From contig NZ_JOJL01000036.1 in the NCBI RefSeq assembly GCF_000721705.1, positions 1-64,000 on the forward strand: 64,000 bases of DNA, in the 5' to 3' direction. The notes beneath the pieces were generated by a model. That model ran no database searches, had not been told where the DNA came from, and was given only the letters and a program-made list of their open reading frames with translations. The translations under genes and the position numbers were made by a program. Below are positions 44,430-54,130 of this stretch, one piece after another. Position 1 is the stretch's first letter; each line of letters starts with the position of its first letter. The DNA comes from Actinoplanes subtropicus. GTDB lineage: Bacteria; Actinomycetota; Actinomycetes; Mycobacteriales; Micromonosporaceae.

Positions 44430-45584
44430 ATGACCACCCCCCAGCAGAGCGCCGTATCGCGGCCACCGACGGTGACCGACGGGACCCCGGCCATCAGGTT
44501 CGCGGGAGTCCACAAGAACTACCTGGCACACGGCGAGTCGGTCGCGGCCGTCAAGCGTACGGATCTGGCGATCGCGCAGGGGGAGTTCTTCTCGCTGCTC
44601 GGGCCGTCGGGCTGCGGCAAGACCACCACGATGCGCATGATCGCGGGCTTCGAGGAGCCGACCGCCGGCAAGGTCTACCTGGACGGCAAGGACGTGACCG
44701 GGGTCGCCCCGAACAAGCGCGACATCAACATGGTCTTCCAGTCGTACGCCCTGTTCCCGCACCTGAACACGTACCAGAACGTGGCGTTCGGTCTCGAGCG
44801 CAAGAAGGTCGCCAAGGACGAGATCAAGCGCCGGGTGGGCGAGATCCTCGACATCGTCTCGCTGACCGGCATGGAGAAGCGGGCGCCCCGGGAGATGTCC
44901 GGCGGCCAGCAGCAGCGCGTGGCCCTGGCCCGGGCCCTGGTCAACCGGCCGCGGGCGCTGCTGCTCGACGAGCCGCTCGGCGCCCTCGACCTCAAGCTGC
45001 GCCAGCAGATGCAGGTCGAGCTCAAGCGCATCCAGCGCGAGGTCGGGATCACCTTCGTCTACGTCACGCACGACCAGGGCGAGGCGCTGACCATGTCCGA
45101 CCGGATCGCGGTGATGAACGCCGGCGTGATCGAGCAACTGGGCACGCCGCGGGACATCTACGAGCGGCCGTCGACCCGGTTCGTGGCCGGCTTCATCGGC
45201 ACCTCGAACATCGTCGAGGGCACCGCCGACCGGGTCGAGAACGGGCTGGCCCTGCTGACCTACAGCCAGCAGGACCGGGTCGTGGTGCCCTGCGGCAGCG
45301 CGGTGCGGGCCGGCGACAAGATCGAGGTCTCGGTGCGGCCCGAGAAGATCGACCTGCACCGCGGGGTGCCGCCGGTCTCGGCGACCGGAGCGAGCGTGCT
45401 CTCCGGGCTTGTCAATGAGGTTGTTTATCACGGAACCTCGACCAACTACACCGTGGCGACGGCGGCGGGTGCCGACTTTACTGTCTTCGATCAAAATGCC
45501 TCGAACGCCGACGATCTCGCCGATCGCGGCGATCGCGTCTACCTGACCTGGGCCCCCCAGCACTCGTACCTGATCGGAGTCTGA
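44430..45584 (+). CDS. potA: Polyamine ABC transporter ATP-binding protein
   Basis: 384 residues: Walker A GPSGCGKTT, Q-loop FQSYALFPH, signature MSGGQQQRVALARAL, Walker B LLLDEPLGALD and a C-terminal TOBE domain (about 285-384, VSVRPEKIDL). This is the CUT/PotA layout. ATG at 44430. Its TGA overlaps the ATG of the binding-protein gene by one base. Confidence 0.93.
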   Translation: MTTPQQSAVSRPPTVTDGTPAIRFAGVHKNYLAHGESVAAVKRTDLAIAQGEFFSLLGPSGCGKTTTMRMIAGFEEPTAGKVYLDGKDVTGVAPNKRDINMVFQSYALFPHLNTYQNVAFGLERKKVAKDEIKRRVGEILDIVSLTGMEKRAPREMSGGQQQRVALARALVNRPRALLLDEPLGALDLKLRQQMQVELKRIQREVGITFVYVTHDQGEALTMSDRIAVMNAGVIEQLGTPRDIYERPSTRFVAGFIGTSNIVEGTADRVENGLALLTYSQQDRVVVPCGSAVRAGDKIEVSVRPEKIDLHRGVPPVSATGASVLSGLVNEVVYHGTSTNYTVATAAGADFTVFDQNASNADDLADRGDRVYLTWAPQHSYLIGV

Positions 45585-46834
45585 TGTCTGCCTCGAACCT
45601 CCCCGACGGTGCCCTTCTTCGCGGCCTGACCCAGCGCCGGATCGGCCGCCGGGACGCGCTGCGGATCTCCGGTCTCTCCGCCCTCGGCGCCACCCTGGCC
45701 GCCTGCGGCGTGCAGGGCAAGGCCAAGCCGGGCGCGGGCGCCAGCGTGGCCCCGGACGCCGTGGCGAAGTACTGGACGGGCAAGACCAAGGTCGGCCACG
45801 TCGATTTCGCCAACTGGCCGCTCTACATGGACCCGAAGAAGCCCGAGCTCGCGACCTTCACCAAGGAAACCGGCATCACGGTGACCTACAAGGAGGTGAT
45901 CCAGGAGATGGGGCCCTGGTTCGCCAAGGTGCAGCCGCAGCTGGCCGCGGGCCAGTCGATCGGCTACGACCTGATGGTCATCACCAACAGCATCCAGTTC
46001 GCGCAGTTCCGCGACTCCGGCTTCCTGGCCCCGCTGGACCACAGCAAGCTGCCCAACTTCACCAAGAACGCGGGCGCCCAGTACACCAAGGAAGCGTACG
46101 ACCCGGGCAACGTGTACAGCGTGCCGTGGGCGTCCGGGATGACCGGCATCGCGTACGACGAGACCAAGACCAAGCGGCCGATCACCAAGCTCGCCGACCT
46201 GTGGGACCCGGCGTTCAAGGGTAAGATCGGGATGTTCTCCGACACCCAGGAGCTGGCGAACTTCGGCCTGCTCAAGGTCGGCGCCAACCCGGACAAGTCC
46301 ACCTCGTCGGACTGGGACAAGGCCGCCAAGGAGCTGAAGGCGCAGAAGCCGCTGGTCCGCAAGTACTACGACCAGAGCTACATCGACGCGCTCGGCAACG
46401 GCGAGGTCTGGATCACCATGGCGTGGTCCGGCGACGTCTTCCAGAAAAACCTTTCCGACGGTACGAACTTCAAGTTCGTCATCCCGGAGGAGGGCGGGAC
46501 GATCTGGACCGACAACATGACGATCCCGATCACCGCCAAGGCGCCGCTCGACGCGATCACCCTGATGGACTTCTTCTACCGGCCGGACATCGCGGCCTCG
46601 ATCGCCAACTTCATCGGCTACGTCTGCCCGGTGCCGGCGGCCCAGGCCGAGATGCGCGCCGCCGCCGCGAAGAAGAAGGGCACCGACAAGACCAGCGAGC
46701 TCGCGGCCGCGGACTCGAAGCTGGTGTTCCCGACCGACGACGTCTACGCGAAGCTGCACTACTACGTGTCCTTCAGCAACGTCGACGACCAGCAGACCTT
46801 CCAGAAGACCTTCGAGCCGATCGTGCTGGGCTGA
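45584..46834 (+). CDS. potD: Spermidine/putrescine-binding lipoprotein
   Basis: 416 residues. Tat-like signal with RRDALRISGLSALGATLAAC, lipobox LAAC (Cys41). The mature part has the PotD pattern: FANWPLYMDPKKPELATFTK, VITNSIQFAQF, IAYDETKTKRPITKLADLWDPAFKGKIGMFSD is spread over residues about 190-225, and a late GTIWTDNMTIP. Delivers polyamines to the PotB/PotC-like permeases that follow. Confidence 0.92.
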   Translation: MSASNLPDGALLRGLTQRRIGRRDALRISGLSALGATLAACGVQGKAKPGAGASVAPDAVAKYWTGKTKVGHVDFANWPLYMDPKKPELATFTKETGITVTYKEVIQEMGPWFAKVQPQLAAGQSIGYDLMVITNSIQFAQFRDSGFLAPLDHSKLPNFTKNAGAQYTKEAYDPGNVYSVPWASGMTGIAYDETKTKRPITKLADLWDPAFKGKIGMFSDTQELANFGLLKVGANPDKSTSSDWDKAAKELKAQKPLVRKYYDQSYIDALGNGEVWITMAWSGDVFQKNLSDGTNFKFVIPEEGGTIWTDNMTIPITAKAPLDAITLMDFFYRPDIAASIANFIGYVCPVPAAQAEMRAAAAKKKGTDKTSELAAADSKLVFPTDDVYAKLHYYVSFSNVDDQQTFQKTFEPIVLG

Positions 46835-46835
46835 G

Positions 46836-47699
46836 ATGAACCGACTCAAACGACAGCTCGCACCGTACTTCCTGGTCCTGCCGGGCGGCCTCTGGCTGCT
46901 GGTGTTCTTCGCGGTCCCGATGATCGCGATGCTGTCGCTCTCGCTGCAGCAGGGCGACGTGGTGTACGGGTACCGCCTGACGTTCCACTGGCAGAACTAC
47001 ACCGACGCCATCAGCGGCTATCACGACCAGCTGGTCCGCTCGCTGATCTACGCGGCGATCGGGACGATCCTGCTGATCGCGCTCTCCTTCCCGGTGGCGC
47101 ACTGGATCGCCTTCTACGGCGGCAAGCGCAAGCCGACGTACCTGTTCCTGCTGCTCCTGCCGTTCTTCGTGTCGTTCGTGCTGCGCACCATCTCGTGGCG
47201 GCAGATCCTCACCGACGACGGGCCGGTGCTGCAGCCGCTCAAGCACATCGGCGTGCTGCCCGACTCGTACCATCTGCTCGGCACGCCCGAGGCGGTGATC
47301 GGCGGGCTGGTCTACAACTACCTGCCGTTCATGGTGCTGCCGATCTACGTGGCGCTCGAGCGGATCGACCCGCGGGTGGTGGAGGCGTCGCGCGACCTGT
47401 ACGCGAGCCCGGCGCTCTCCTTCCGCAAGGTGATCCTGCCGCTGGCGCTGCCCGGCGTCTTCGCCGGCGTGCTGATGTCGTTCGTGCCGATGGCGTCGGA
47501 CTACGTCAACTCCGAGGTGCTGGGCAGCCAGTCGACCACCATGATCGGCCAGGTCATCCAATCCAAGTACCTGCAGACCTCCGACTACCCGACCGCCTCG
47601 GCGCTCTCGTTCATCCTGATGGCGGTGCTGCTGGTCGGGATCTTCGCGTACGCCCGGGCGCTGGGCACGGAGGACGTGATGAAGGTGGCGGCCCGATGA
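46836..47699 (+). CDS. potB: Polyamine ABC transporter permease (PotB type)
   Basis: 287 residues, six helices, EAA loop EASRDLYASPALSFRKVILPLALPG. The ATG lies one base after the potD stop. Has the FVLRTISWRQIL segment usual for PotB/PotH proteins. Confidence 0.92.
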   Translation: MNRLKRQLAPYFLVLPGGLWLLVFFAVPMIAMLSLSLQQGDVVYGYRLTFHWQNYTDAISGYHDQLVRSLIYAAIGTILLIALSFPVAHWIAFYGGKRKPTYLFLLLLPFFVSFVLRTISWRQILTDDGPVLQPLKHIGVLPDSYHLLGTPEAVIGGLVYNYLPFMVLPIYVALERIDPRVVEASRDLYASPALSFRKVILPLALPGVFAGVLMSFVPMASDYVNSEVLGSQSTTMIGQVIQSKYLQTSDYPTASALSFILMAVLLVGIFAYARALGTEDVMKVAAR

Positions 47700-48556
47700 G
47701 CCAGAGCACCATGGACCGGCCGCTGCGGACCGAGCCGGCGCCGGAGCCGGCCGCCCGGCCGCGGCGGCGCCTCAAGGGCGGCACGCTCCTCTACCTCTAC
47801 ACCTGGCTCGTGATCATCTGGCTGATCGTCCCGATCTTCGTGATGATCGCGTTCAGCTTCAACAACCCGGCGGGCCGGTACAACCAGCACTGGGACGGCT
47901 TCACGCTCAAGTGGTGGCACCCGGCGAAGCTCTTCGAGATCCAGGACCTCAGCCAGGCACTGTGGACGTCGCTGATCATCGCGGTGATCTCCAGCCTGCT
48001 CTCGGCGGCGCTGGGCACCGGCATCGGCTACGCGCTGGGCCGCTACCGCTTCCGCGGCTCCGGCACCCTCAACGTGATCATGTTCAGCACGATCTCCTCG
48101 CCCGAGCTGATCATGGGTGCGTCCCTGCTCTCGCTGTTCGTCTCGCTGAACGTCGGCCCCGGCTTCACCACGATCGTGATCGCCCACGTGATGTTCTCGA
48201 TCTCGTTCGTCGCGGCGATCGTGCGGGCCCGCGTGGTCACCCTCGACCGCTCGATCGAGGAGGCCGCCGCCGACCTGGGCGCCACCCCATGGACGACGTT
48301 CTGGAAGGTGACCTTCCCGATCATCCTGCCGGCCGTGTTCTCCGGCATCCTGCTGGCGTTCGCGCTGTCCATCGACGACTTCGTGGTAACCAACTTCACC
48401 GCGGGCAGCACGGTCACGTTCCCGCTGTGGATCTGGGGCGCCACCCGGGTCGGCCTGCCACCCCAGGTCAACGTGATGGGCACCCTCATCTTCGGGGTGG
48501 GCGTGCTGATCGCCCTGGTCACCAACCTCCGCTCGAGAAAGCAAAAGAAAGACTGA
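47696..48556 (+). CDS. potC: Polyamine ABC transporter permease (PotC type)
   Basis: 286 residues, with a Pro/Arg-rich cytoplasmic N-terminus of about 35 residues before the first helix. EAA loop EEAAADLGATPWTTFWKVTFP, followed by the ALSIDDFVVTNF signature of PotC/PotI. ATG at 47696 overlapping the potB stop (ATGA). Last gene of the importer operon. Confidence 0.92.
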   Translation: MSQSTMDRPLRTEPAPEPAARPRRRLKGGTLLYLYTWLVIIWLIVPIFVMIAFSFNNPAGRYNQHWDGFTLKWWHPAKLFEIQDLSQALWTSLIIAVISSLLSAALGTGIGYALGRYRFRGSGTLNVIMFSTISSPELIMGASLLSLFVSLNVGPGFTTIVIAHVMFSISFVAAIVRARVVTLDRSIEEAAADLGATPWTTFWKVTFPIILPAVFSGILLAFALSIDDFVVTNFTAGSTVTFPLWIWGATRVGLPPQVNVMGTLIFGVGVLIALVTNLRSRKQKKD

Positions 48557-48566
48557 TCTCGCGATG

Positions 48567-48587
48567 TGCCGGGGCCCATCCCCGGCA
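48567..48587 (+). terminator. Hairpin after the polyamine importer operon
   Basis: TGCCGGGG (48567-48574) and CCCCGGCA (48580-48587), an 8-bp perfect stem with a 5-nt loop, 10 bp after the potC stop; no U tract. Confidence 0.5.
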
Positions 48588-48919
48588 AGAGTGAAGCTTT
48601 GGTGCGCCCACCGAACACGGACTCATCAGGGTCTGGACCCCGAGGGCGATCGTGGAGAGTTCCTGCTCCTGTCCTGCAGCCGGCGCCGGCACGACAGCCG
48701 GAGCCGCCGGCGGACGACGGACACCGCCCCACCGCAACCACCACGCAAGGGCTGATCTTCGCAGCGATGGCCGGGTCGGGGCAGAGCCCAGGGTCTACCC
48801 CCGAACACCCCGGTGGTCGACGGTATGCGGTAAACGGCCACTTCAGAGGGCCGATCCGGTGAGGACCAACACGCGCGGCTCCACGGCCGCCCGGATCTGA
48901 GCGCCGACCGCCCGGCCCC

Positions 48920-49011
48920 ACCTCGGCGACCGCCTCCTCGACCTGAGCGGGGGTGGCGTTGCTCGTCTCGCCGACAAGCGACGTGTCGAAGGGGTGACGC
49001 ACCGTCAGCAC
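48920..49011 (-). pseudogene. Aldehyde dehydrogenase N-terminal remnant
   Basis: From GTG 49011 the minus strand reads MLTVRHPFDTSLVGETSNAT and then PAQVEEAVAEV, the typical first 30 residues of an aldehyde dehydrogenase, after which the frame is lost. It sits directly upstream of and divergent from the GABA aminotransferase, so it may be a lost succinate-semialdehyde dehydrogenase gene. The remainder of the 596-bp gene-free space 48557-49152 shows only the potC terminator and no other recognisable gene. Confidence 0.45.
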
Positions 49012-49152
49012 CTCGGTGCCGGTCGCCCGGCGACGAAGAGCGGATCACGGCGCGAGCGTACCGGCTCCTGAGCGCGGAAATAGTTGTTCCAGCTCTTGCA
49101 AACGACGGAATCAGTGAAATGATCGGGGTCTGAAGCCCGAAGGAGTAGAGCT

Positions 49153-50442
49153 ATGCCATCCTCCGCCGAACTGCATCGGCGCCGGAGCGCGGCCGTCGCG
49201 CGTGGGGTCAGCAGCATGATCCCGTCCTATGTCGGCAGCGCCGGCGGCGGCACGATGACCGATGTGGACGGGCGCGAGTGGATCGACTTCGCGGCCGGCA
49301 TCGCGGTCACCAACGTCGGCAACGCCGCTCCCAGGGTCGTCGCCGCCGTCCGTGACCAGGTCGAGCGGTTCACGCATACCTGCTTCATGATCGCGCCGTA
49401 CGAGCAGTACGTCGCGGTCTGCGAGGAGCTGGCCGCGCTCACCCCCGGCGGCTTCGAGAAGCGCTCGGCGCTGTTCAACTCCGGCGCCGAGGCGGTGGAG
49501 AACGCTGTCAAGATCGCCCGGCACGCCACCGGCCGCCAGGCGATCGTGGTGTTCGACCACGCCTATCACGGCCGGACCAACCTGACGATGGCCCTCACCG
49601 CCAAGGTCATGCCGTACAAGCAGGGCTTCGGGCCGTTCGCCGGGGAGATCTACCGGGTCCCGATGTCGTACCCGTTGCGCGACGGGCGCAGCGGGGCCGA
49701 GGCCGCGGCGTACGCCATCAATCAGATCGAGAAACATGTCGGCGCGAGCAATGTCGCGGCCGTGCTGATCGAGCCGATCCAGGGCGAGGGCGGTTTCGTG
49801 GTGCCGGCCCCCGGCTTCCTCCCGGCGCTCGCCGAGTGGAGCAAGCGGACCGGCGCGGTGTTCGTCGCCGACGAGATCCAGACCGGGTTCTGCCGCACCG
49901 GCGCCTGGTTCGCCAGCGAGCACGAGGGCGTCGAGCCCGACCTGATCACCACGGCCAAGGGCATCGCCGGCGGCCTGCCGCTGGCCGCGGTCACCGGCCG
50001 CGCCGAGATCATGGACGCGGTGCACCCGGGCGGCCTGGGCGGCACCTACGGCGGCAACCCGATCGCCTGCGCCGCCGCGCTGGCCAGCATCGAGACCATG
50101 CGCGAGCGGGATCTGGCCGCCGCGGCCCGGCACATCGAGGCGGTCGCCCGGCCCCGGCTCGAGGCGCTGGCCGCCAAGCACCCGCAGATCGGCGAGGTCC
50201 GCGGGCGCGGCGCGATGCTGGCGCTGGAGCTGGTGGTCCCGGGCGGCATCGAGCCGGACGCGATCACCACCGGCAACGTCGCGCGGGCCGCGCACGGGTC
50301 CGGCCTGCTGCTGCTGACCTGCGGCACTTACGGCAACGTGATCCGGCTGCTGCCGCCGCTGGTGATCACCGACGACGAGCTCGACCGCGGGCTCACCCTG
50401 CTCGACCAAGCCTTCGCTGACTCTGGAGCCCCCCTTGTCTGA
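49153..50442 (+). CDS. gabT: 4-aminobutyrate aminotransferase
   Basis: 429 residues. GabT-type class III aminotransferase: NSGAEAVENAVKIARHATGR, FDHAYHGRTNLTMALTAKVMPYK spread over residues 133-156, IEPIQGEGGFVVPAPGFL, ADEIQTGFCRTG and PLP lysine in LITTAKGIAGGLPLA. Converts GABA to succinic semialdehyde. ATG at 49153 with an AAGGAG site. Overlaps the next aminotransferase by 8 bp, so the two are an operon. Confidence 0.94.
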   Translation: MPSSAELHRRRSAAVARGVSSMIPSYVGSAGGGTMTDVDGREWIDFAAGIAVTNVGNAAPRVVAAVRDQVERFTHTCFMIAPYEQYVAVCEELAALTPGGFEKRSALFNSGAEAVENAVKIARHATGRQAIVVFDHAYHGRTNLTMALTAKVMPYKQGFGPFAGEIYRVPMSYPLRDGRSGAEAAAYAINQIEKHVGASNVAAVLIEPIQGEGGFVVPAPGFLPALAEWSKRTGAVFVADEIQTGFCRTGAWFASEHEGVEPDLITTAKGIAGGLPLAAVTGRAEIMDAVHPGGLGGTYGGNPIACAAALASIETMRERDLAAAARHIEAVARPRLEALAAKHPQIGEVRGRGAMLALELVVPGGIEPDAITTGNVARAAHGSGLLLLTCGTYGNVIRLLPPLVITDDELDRGLTLLDQAFADSGAPLV

Positions 50443-51817
50443 TCTTCAGTCACCCGACTTCGAGAAGCTGTCCGGCGCCGCGCGAGACCATCTGTGGCTG
50501 CACTTCACCCGGCTGTCCTCCTACCAACAGGCCGAGATCCCGCTGATCGTCCGCGGCGACGGCTGCTACGTCTGGGACAGCGCCGGCCGGCGGTACCTCG
50601 ACGGCCTGTCCGCGCTGTTCGTGGTGCAGACCGGCCACGGCCGGCAGGAGCTGGCCGAGGCGGCCGCCAAGCAGGCCGGTGAGCTGGCCTACTTCCCGAT
50701 CTGGTCGTACGCGCACCCCAAGGCCGTCGAGCTGGCCGACCGGCTGGCCGACCTGACCCCCGGCGACCTCAACCGGGTCTTCTTCACCACCGGCGGGTCC
50801 GAGGCGGTCGAGTCGGCGTGGAAGCTCGCCCGCTCGTACTTCAAGAAGGTCGGAAAGCCGCTCAAGACCAAGGTGCTGTCCCGGTCGATCGCCTACCACG
50901 GCACCTCGATGGGCGCCCTGTCGATCACCGGCATCCCGGCGCTCAAGCAGGACTTCGAGCCGCTGGTGCCGTCGACCTTCCGGGTGCCGAACACGAACTA
51001 CTACCGCCGCCCCGACGAGTCGATGAGCCTCGAGCAGTTCGGTGTCTGGGCCGCCGACCGGATCGCCGAGGCGATCGAGTTCGAGGGGCCGGACACGGTG
51101 GCCGCGGTCTTCCTCGAGCCGGTGCAGAACGCGGGCGGCTGCTTCCCGCCGCCGCCCGGCTACTTCCAGCGGGTGCGGGAGATCTGCGACCGGTACGACG
51201 TGCTGATGGTCTCCGACGACGTGATCTCCGGCTTCGGCCGGCTCGGCGAGTGGTTCGGCGGCCTGAAGTACCACTACACGCCCGACATCATCACCGTCGC
51301 GAAGGGCCTGACCTCCGGGTACGTCCCGCTGGGCGCGATGATCGCCTCGGACAAGCTGGCCGAGCCGTTCCTGCACGGCACCAACTGGTTCGCGCACGGC
51401 ATCACCTACGGCGGCCACCCGGTCGGCTCGGCCGTGGCGCTGGCGAACATGGACATCATGGAGCGCGAGGACCTCAACGGTCACGTACGGCAGAACAGCG
51501 ACCTGTTCCGCTCCTACCTGGAGCGCCTCTACGACCTGCCGATCGTCGGCGACGTCCGCGGCGACGGCTACTTCTTCGGCATCGAGCTGGTGAAGGACAA
51601 GGCCACCAAGGAGACGTTCAACGAGGCCGAGTCCGAGCGGTTGCTGCGCGGCTTCCTGTCGCACGCGCTGTTCGATGCCGGGCTCTACTGCCGCGCCGAC
51701 GACCGCGGCGACCCGGTGATCCAGCTGGCGCCGCCGCTGATCGCGGGGGAGGAGCAGTTCGCCGAGATCGAGCGGATCCTGCGCTCGGTCCTCACCGAGG
51801 CGTGGAACCGGCTGTAG
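50435..51817 (+). CDS. Class III aminotransferase (putrescine/omega-amine:pyruvate type)
   Basis: 460 residues. The pattern WLHFTRLSSYQQAEIPLIVRG, FTTGGSEAVESAWKLARSYF, YHGTSMGALSITGIPALKQD and PLP lysine in ITVAKGLTSGYVPLGAM is that of SpuC-like putrescine- or omega-amino-acid:pyruvate transaminases. TTG start at 50435 with GGAG seven bases upstream. Would produce 4-aminobutanal for the dehydrogenase at 42959-44383. Followed by a strong terminator. Confidence 0.9.
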   Translation: MSDLQSPDFEKLSGAARDHLWLHFTRLSSYQQAEIPLIVRGDGCYVWDSAGRRYLDGLSALFVVQTGHGRQELAEAAAKQAGELAYFPIWSYAHPKAVELADRLADLTPGDLNRVFFTTGGSEAVESAWKLARSYFKKVGKPLKTKVLSRSIAYHGTSMGALSITGIPALKQDFEPLVPSTFRVPNTNYYRRPDESMSLEQFGVWAADRIAEAIEFEGPDTVAAVFLEPVQNAGGCFPPPPGYFQRVREICDRYDVLMVSDDVISGFGRLGEWFGGLKYHYTPDIITVAKGLTSGYVPLGAMIASDKLAEPFLHGTNWFAHGITYGGHPVGSAVALANMDIMEREDLNGHVRQNSDLFRSYLERLYDLPIVGDVRGDGYFFGIELVKDKATKETFNEAESERLLRGFLSHALFDAGLYCRADDRGDPVIQLAPPLIAGEEQFAEIERILRSVLTEAWNRL

Positions 51818-51840
51818 GTTCCCGCGCACGGTATTTGCTC

Positions 51841-51877
51841 AAAACAGCCCCGGTGCGAGCACGCGCCGGGCTGTTTT
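51841..51877 (+). terminator. Rho-independent terminator
   Basis: AAAACAGCCCCGG (51841-51853) pairs with CCGGGCTGTTTT (51866-51877; one bulged C), loop of 12 nt, ending in a T run. It lies 23 bp after the aminotransferase stop: the clearest intrinsic terminator in the window, closing the polyamine/GABA region. Confidence 0.9.
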
Positions 51878-51947
51878 GTCGTTTGACGCCTGCACACGGA
51901 AACCGGAGGGTTACTCAAACGCATCGACGCGGGTGAGTATCGAGTTC

Positions 51948-54023
51948 ATGCGACTCTTGAAAAAACCCATCCGACCGTACGTGGCGGGCGCGTTGGCCGT
52001 CGCATTGCTGCCGCTGACCGCCGTTTCCGGCCCCACCAAGGCCCCCTATCTCGACCCGCACCTCTCGATCTCGCGCCGGGTCGACGACCTGATGCGCCGG
52101 ATGACCCTCGACGACAAGATCGGCCAGATGACGCAGGCCGAGCGGGGCGCGGTCACCGGCGACCCGAGCGAGATCGCGACGCTGCGGCTGGGCTCGGTGC
52201 TGTCCGGTGGCGGCTCCGTCCCCACCCCGAACACGCCCGCGGCCTGGGTCGACATGGTCAACACCTTCCAGTCGTACGCGCTGAGCACGCCCCTGCACAT
52301 CCCGATGATCTACGGGATCGACGCGGTGCACGGGCACGGCAACGTCTACGGCGCCACGGTGTTCCCGCACAACGTCGGGCTCGGCGCGACCCGTGACCCG
52401 GCGCTGGTCGAGGCGGCGTACCGGGCGACCGCGAACGAGATGCGGGCGACCGGGATCCCGTGGGACTTCGCGCCCTGCGTCTGCGTCTCCCGGGACGAGC
52501 GCTGGGGCCGGGCGTACGAGAGCTTCGCCGAGGACCCGCAGCTGGTGGTCAGGATGGAGACCGCGATCGACGGGCTGCGCGCGGGCGGGGTGCTCGCCAC
52601 CGCCAAGCACTACGCGGGCGACGGCGACACCGAGTACGGGACGGGCTCCGGCGACTACACCGTCGACCAGGGCATCACGATCACGAATCGGGCCGACTTC
52701 GCGCGGATCGACCTCGCGCCCTACGCGGCGGCGGTCCGCTCGCACGACCTGCAGAGCGTGATGCCGTCGTTCTCCAGCGTGGACTGGACCGAGGACGGCG
52801 TCGGGAACCCGATCAAGATGCACGCCAACCAGGAGCTGATCTCCGGCGTACTCAAGAAGAAGTTGGACTTTGCAGGTTTTGTGATCAGCGACTGGGAGGG
52901 CATCCACCAGATCCCGGACCCGTCCGGCGCGGCGGCGCCCAGCCCGCTGCAGGTGCGGACCGGCGTCAACGCGGGCATCGACATGTTCATGGAGCCGAAC
53001 ACGGCGCCGCAGTTCGAGCAGGTGCTCAAGGCCGAGGTCACCGCCGGCCGGGTGAGCATGGCCCGGATCGACGACGCCGTGCGCCGGATCCTGACCGTCA
53101 AATTCAAGATCGGACTCTTCGAGCACCCGTACGCGTCGGCCGCGCACGTCGCCGACGTCGGCAGCGCGGCGCACCGGGCGGTGGCCCGCCGCGCGGTCGC
53201 CGAGTCGCAGGTGCTGCTCAAGAACGCGGGCAACGTGCTGCCGCTGCGCCGGGACGCGTCGATCTACGTGGCCGGGCGCAACGCGGACAACATCGGGAAC
53301 CAGGCCGGTGGCTGGACGATCGACTGGCAGGGACGCTCGGGGGACTCGATCCCGGGGACGACGATCCTGCAGGGCATCCGGCAGGTCGCGCCGCACGTGA
53401 CGTACAGCGTGGACGGCACGGCACCGACCGCCGGTGCGAACGTCGCGGTGGTCGTGGTCGGCGAGACGCCGTACGCGGAGGGCTTCGGCGACGTCGGCGG
53501 CCCGATCTGCTCCTGGTGCACGCCGGCGCAGAACGAGCCCAAGTCGATGACCCTGCAGCCGTCGGACCAGGCGGTGGTGTCCCGGGTGTGCGCGGCGGTG
53601 CCGAAGTGCGTGGTGCTGCTGGTCTCCGGCCGTCCGCAGGTGATCACTTCGCAGCTCCCGTCGATCGACGCGCTGGTGGCGTCGTGGCTGCCGGGTAGCG
53701 AGGGTGCCGGGGTGGCGGACGTGCTCTTCGGGAAGCGGCCGTTCACCGGGCGGCTGCCGGTGTCGTGGCCGGCGTCGGTGTCGCAGGTGCCGATCAACGT
53801 GGGGGACAAGGACTATCACCCGCTCTATCCGTTCGGATGGGGGCTGCGTACCGGTAGGCGGACCGGTCACCTGGACGCGCTGCGGGACGCCGCTCAGGCC
53901 CGGGTGGTCGCCGGGCATGGCGGGACGGAGTGGCAGGCCCGGCTGGCCGCGGCCGACCAGGCGGAAACGGCGGGCGACTTGCGGCGGGCGTTCTCGCTGT
54001 ACGCGTCAGTCGTCGGCTCCTGA
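51948..54023 (+). CDS. Secreted GH3 beta-glucosidase/exo-glucanase
   Basis: 691 residues with a Sec signal (MRLLKKPIRPYVAGALAVAL, cleavage near residue 28). GH3 N-domain with IDDKIGQMTQAE-like start (DDKIGQMTQAERGAV), GIDAVHGHGNVYGATVFPHN, RWGRAYESFAEDPQLV, AKHYAGDGDT and nucleophile Asp in FVISDWEGIHQ; C-domain ends YPFGWGLRTG. It resembles plant-like exo-1,3/1,4-beta-glucanases. A tail of about 55 residues after the usual end is Ala-rich and helical. ATG at 51948; the stop codon begins a 16-bp tandem repeat. Confidence 0.92.
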   Translation: MRLLKKPIRPYVAGALAVALLPLTAVSGPTKAPYLDPHLSISRRVDDLMRRMTLDDKIGQMTQAERGAVTGDPSEIATLRLGSVLSGGGSVPTPNTPAAWVDMVNTFQSYALSTPLHIPMIYGIDAVHGHGNVYGATVFPHNVGLGATRDPALVEAAYRATANEMRATGIPWDFAPCVCVSRDERWGRAYESFAEDPQLVVRMETAIDGLRAGGVLATAKHYAGDGDTEYGTGSGDYTVDQGITITNRADFARIDLAPYAAAVRSHDLQSVMPSFSSVDWTEDGVGNPIKMHANQELISGVLKKKLDFAGFVISDWEGIHQIPDPSGAAAPSPLQVRTGVNAGIDMFMEPNTAPQFEQVLKAEVTAGRVSMARIDDAVRRILTVKFKIGLFEHPYASAAHVADVGSAAHRAVARRAVAESQVLLKNAGNVLPLRRDASIYVAGRNADNIGNQAGGWTIDWQGRSGDSIPGTTILQGIRQVAPHVTYSVDGTAPTAGANVAVVVVGETPYAEGFGDVGGPICSWCTPAQNEPKSMTLQPSDQAVVSRVCAAVPKCVVLLVSGRPQVITSQLPSIDALVASWLPGSEGAGVADVLFGKRPFTGRLPVSWPASVSQVPINVGDKDYHPLYPFGWGLRTGRRTGHLDALRDAAQARVVAGHGGTEWQARLAAADQAETAGDLRRAFSLYASVVGS

Positions 54024-54117
54024 GTATCTTTCTGGGTGAGTATCTCGCCCAGCGAGTATCTCGCCCAGCGAGTATCTCGCCCAGCGAGTATCTCGCCCAG
54101 CGAGTATCTCGCCCGGC
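54022..54117. repeat. 16-bp tandem repeat, six copies
   Basis: Six adjacent 16-bp units of the form GAGTATCTCGCCCAGC (54022-54037 diverged, then 54038, 54054, 54070, 54086, and 54102 with one change). The array begins within the stop codon of the GH3 gene and nearly fills the space to the convergent PheRS-like gene. The motif GTGAGTATCGAG just before the GH3 start is related to the unit start. Confidence 0.92.
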
Positions 54118-54130
54118 GCGACAAACGGGG

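Noticed and set aside
42956..44515. 519-codon minus-strand frame
   Set aside because: Shadow of the aminobutyraldehyde dehydrogenase gene; no domain pattern.
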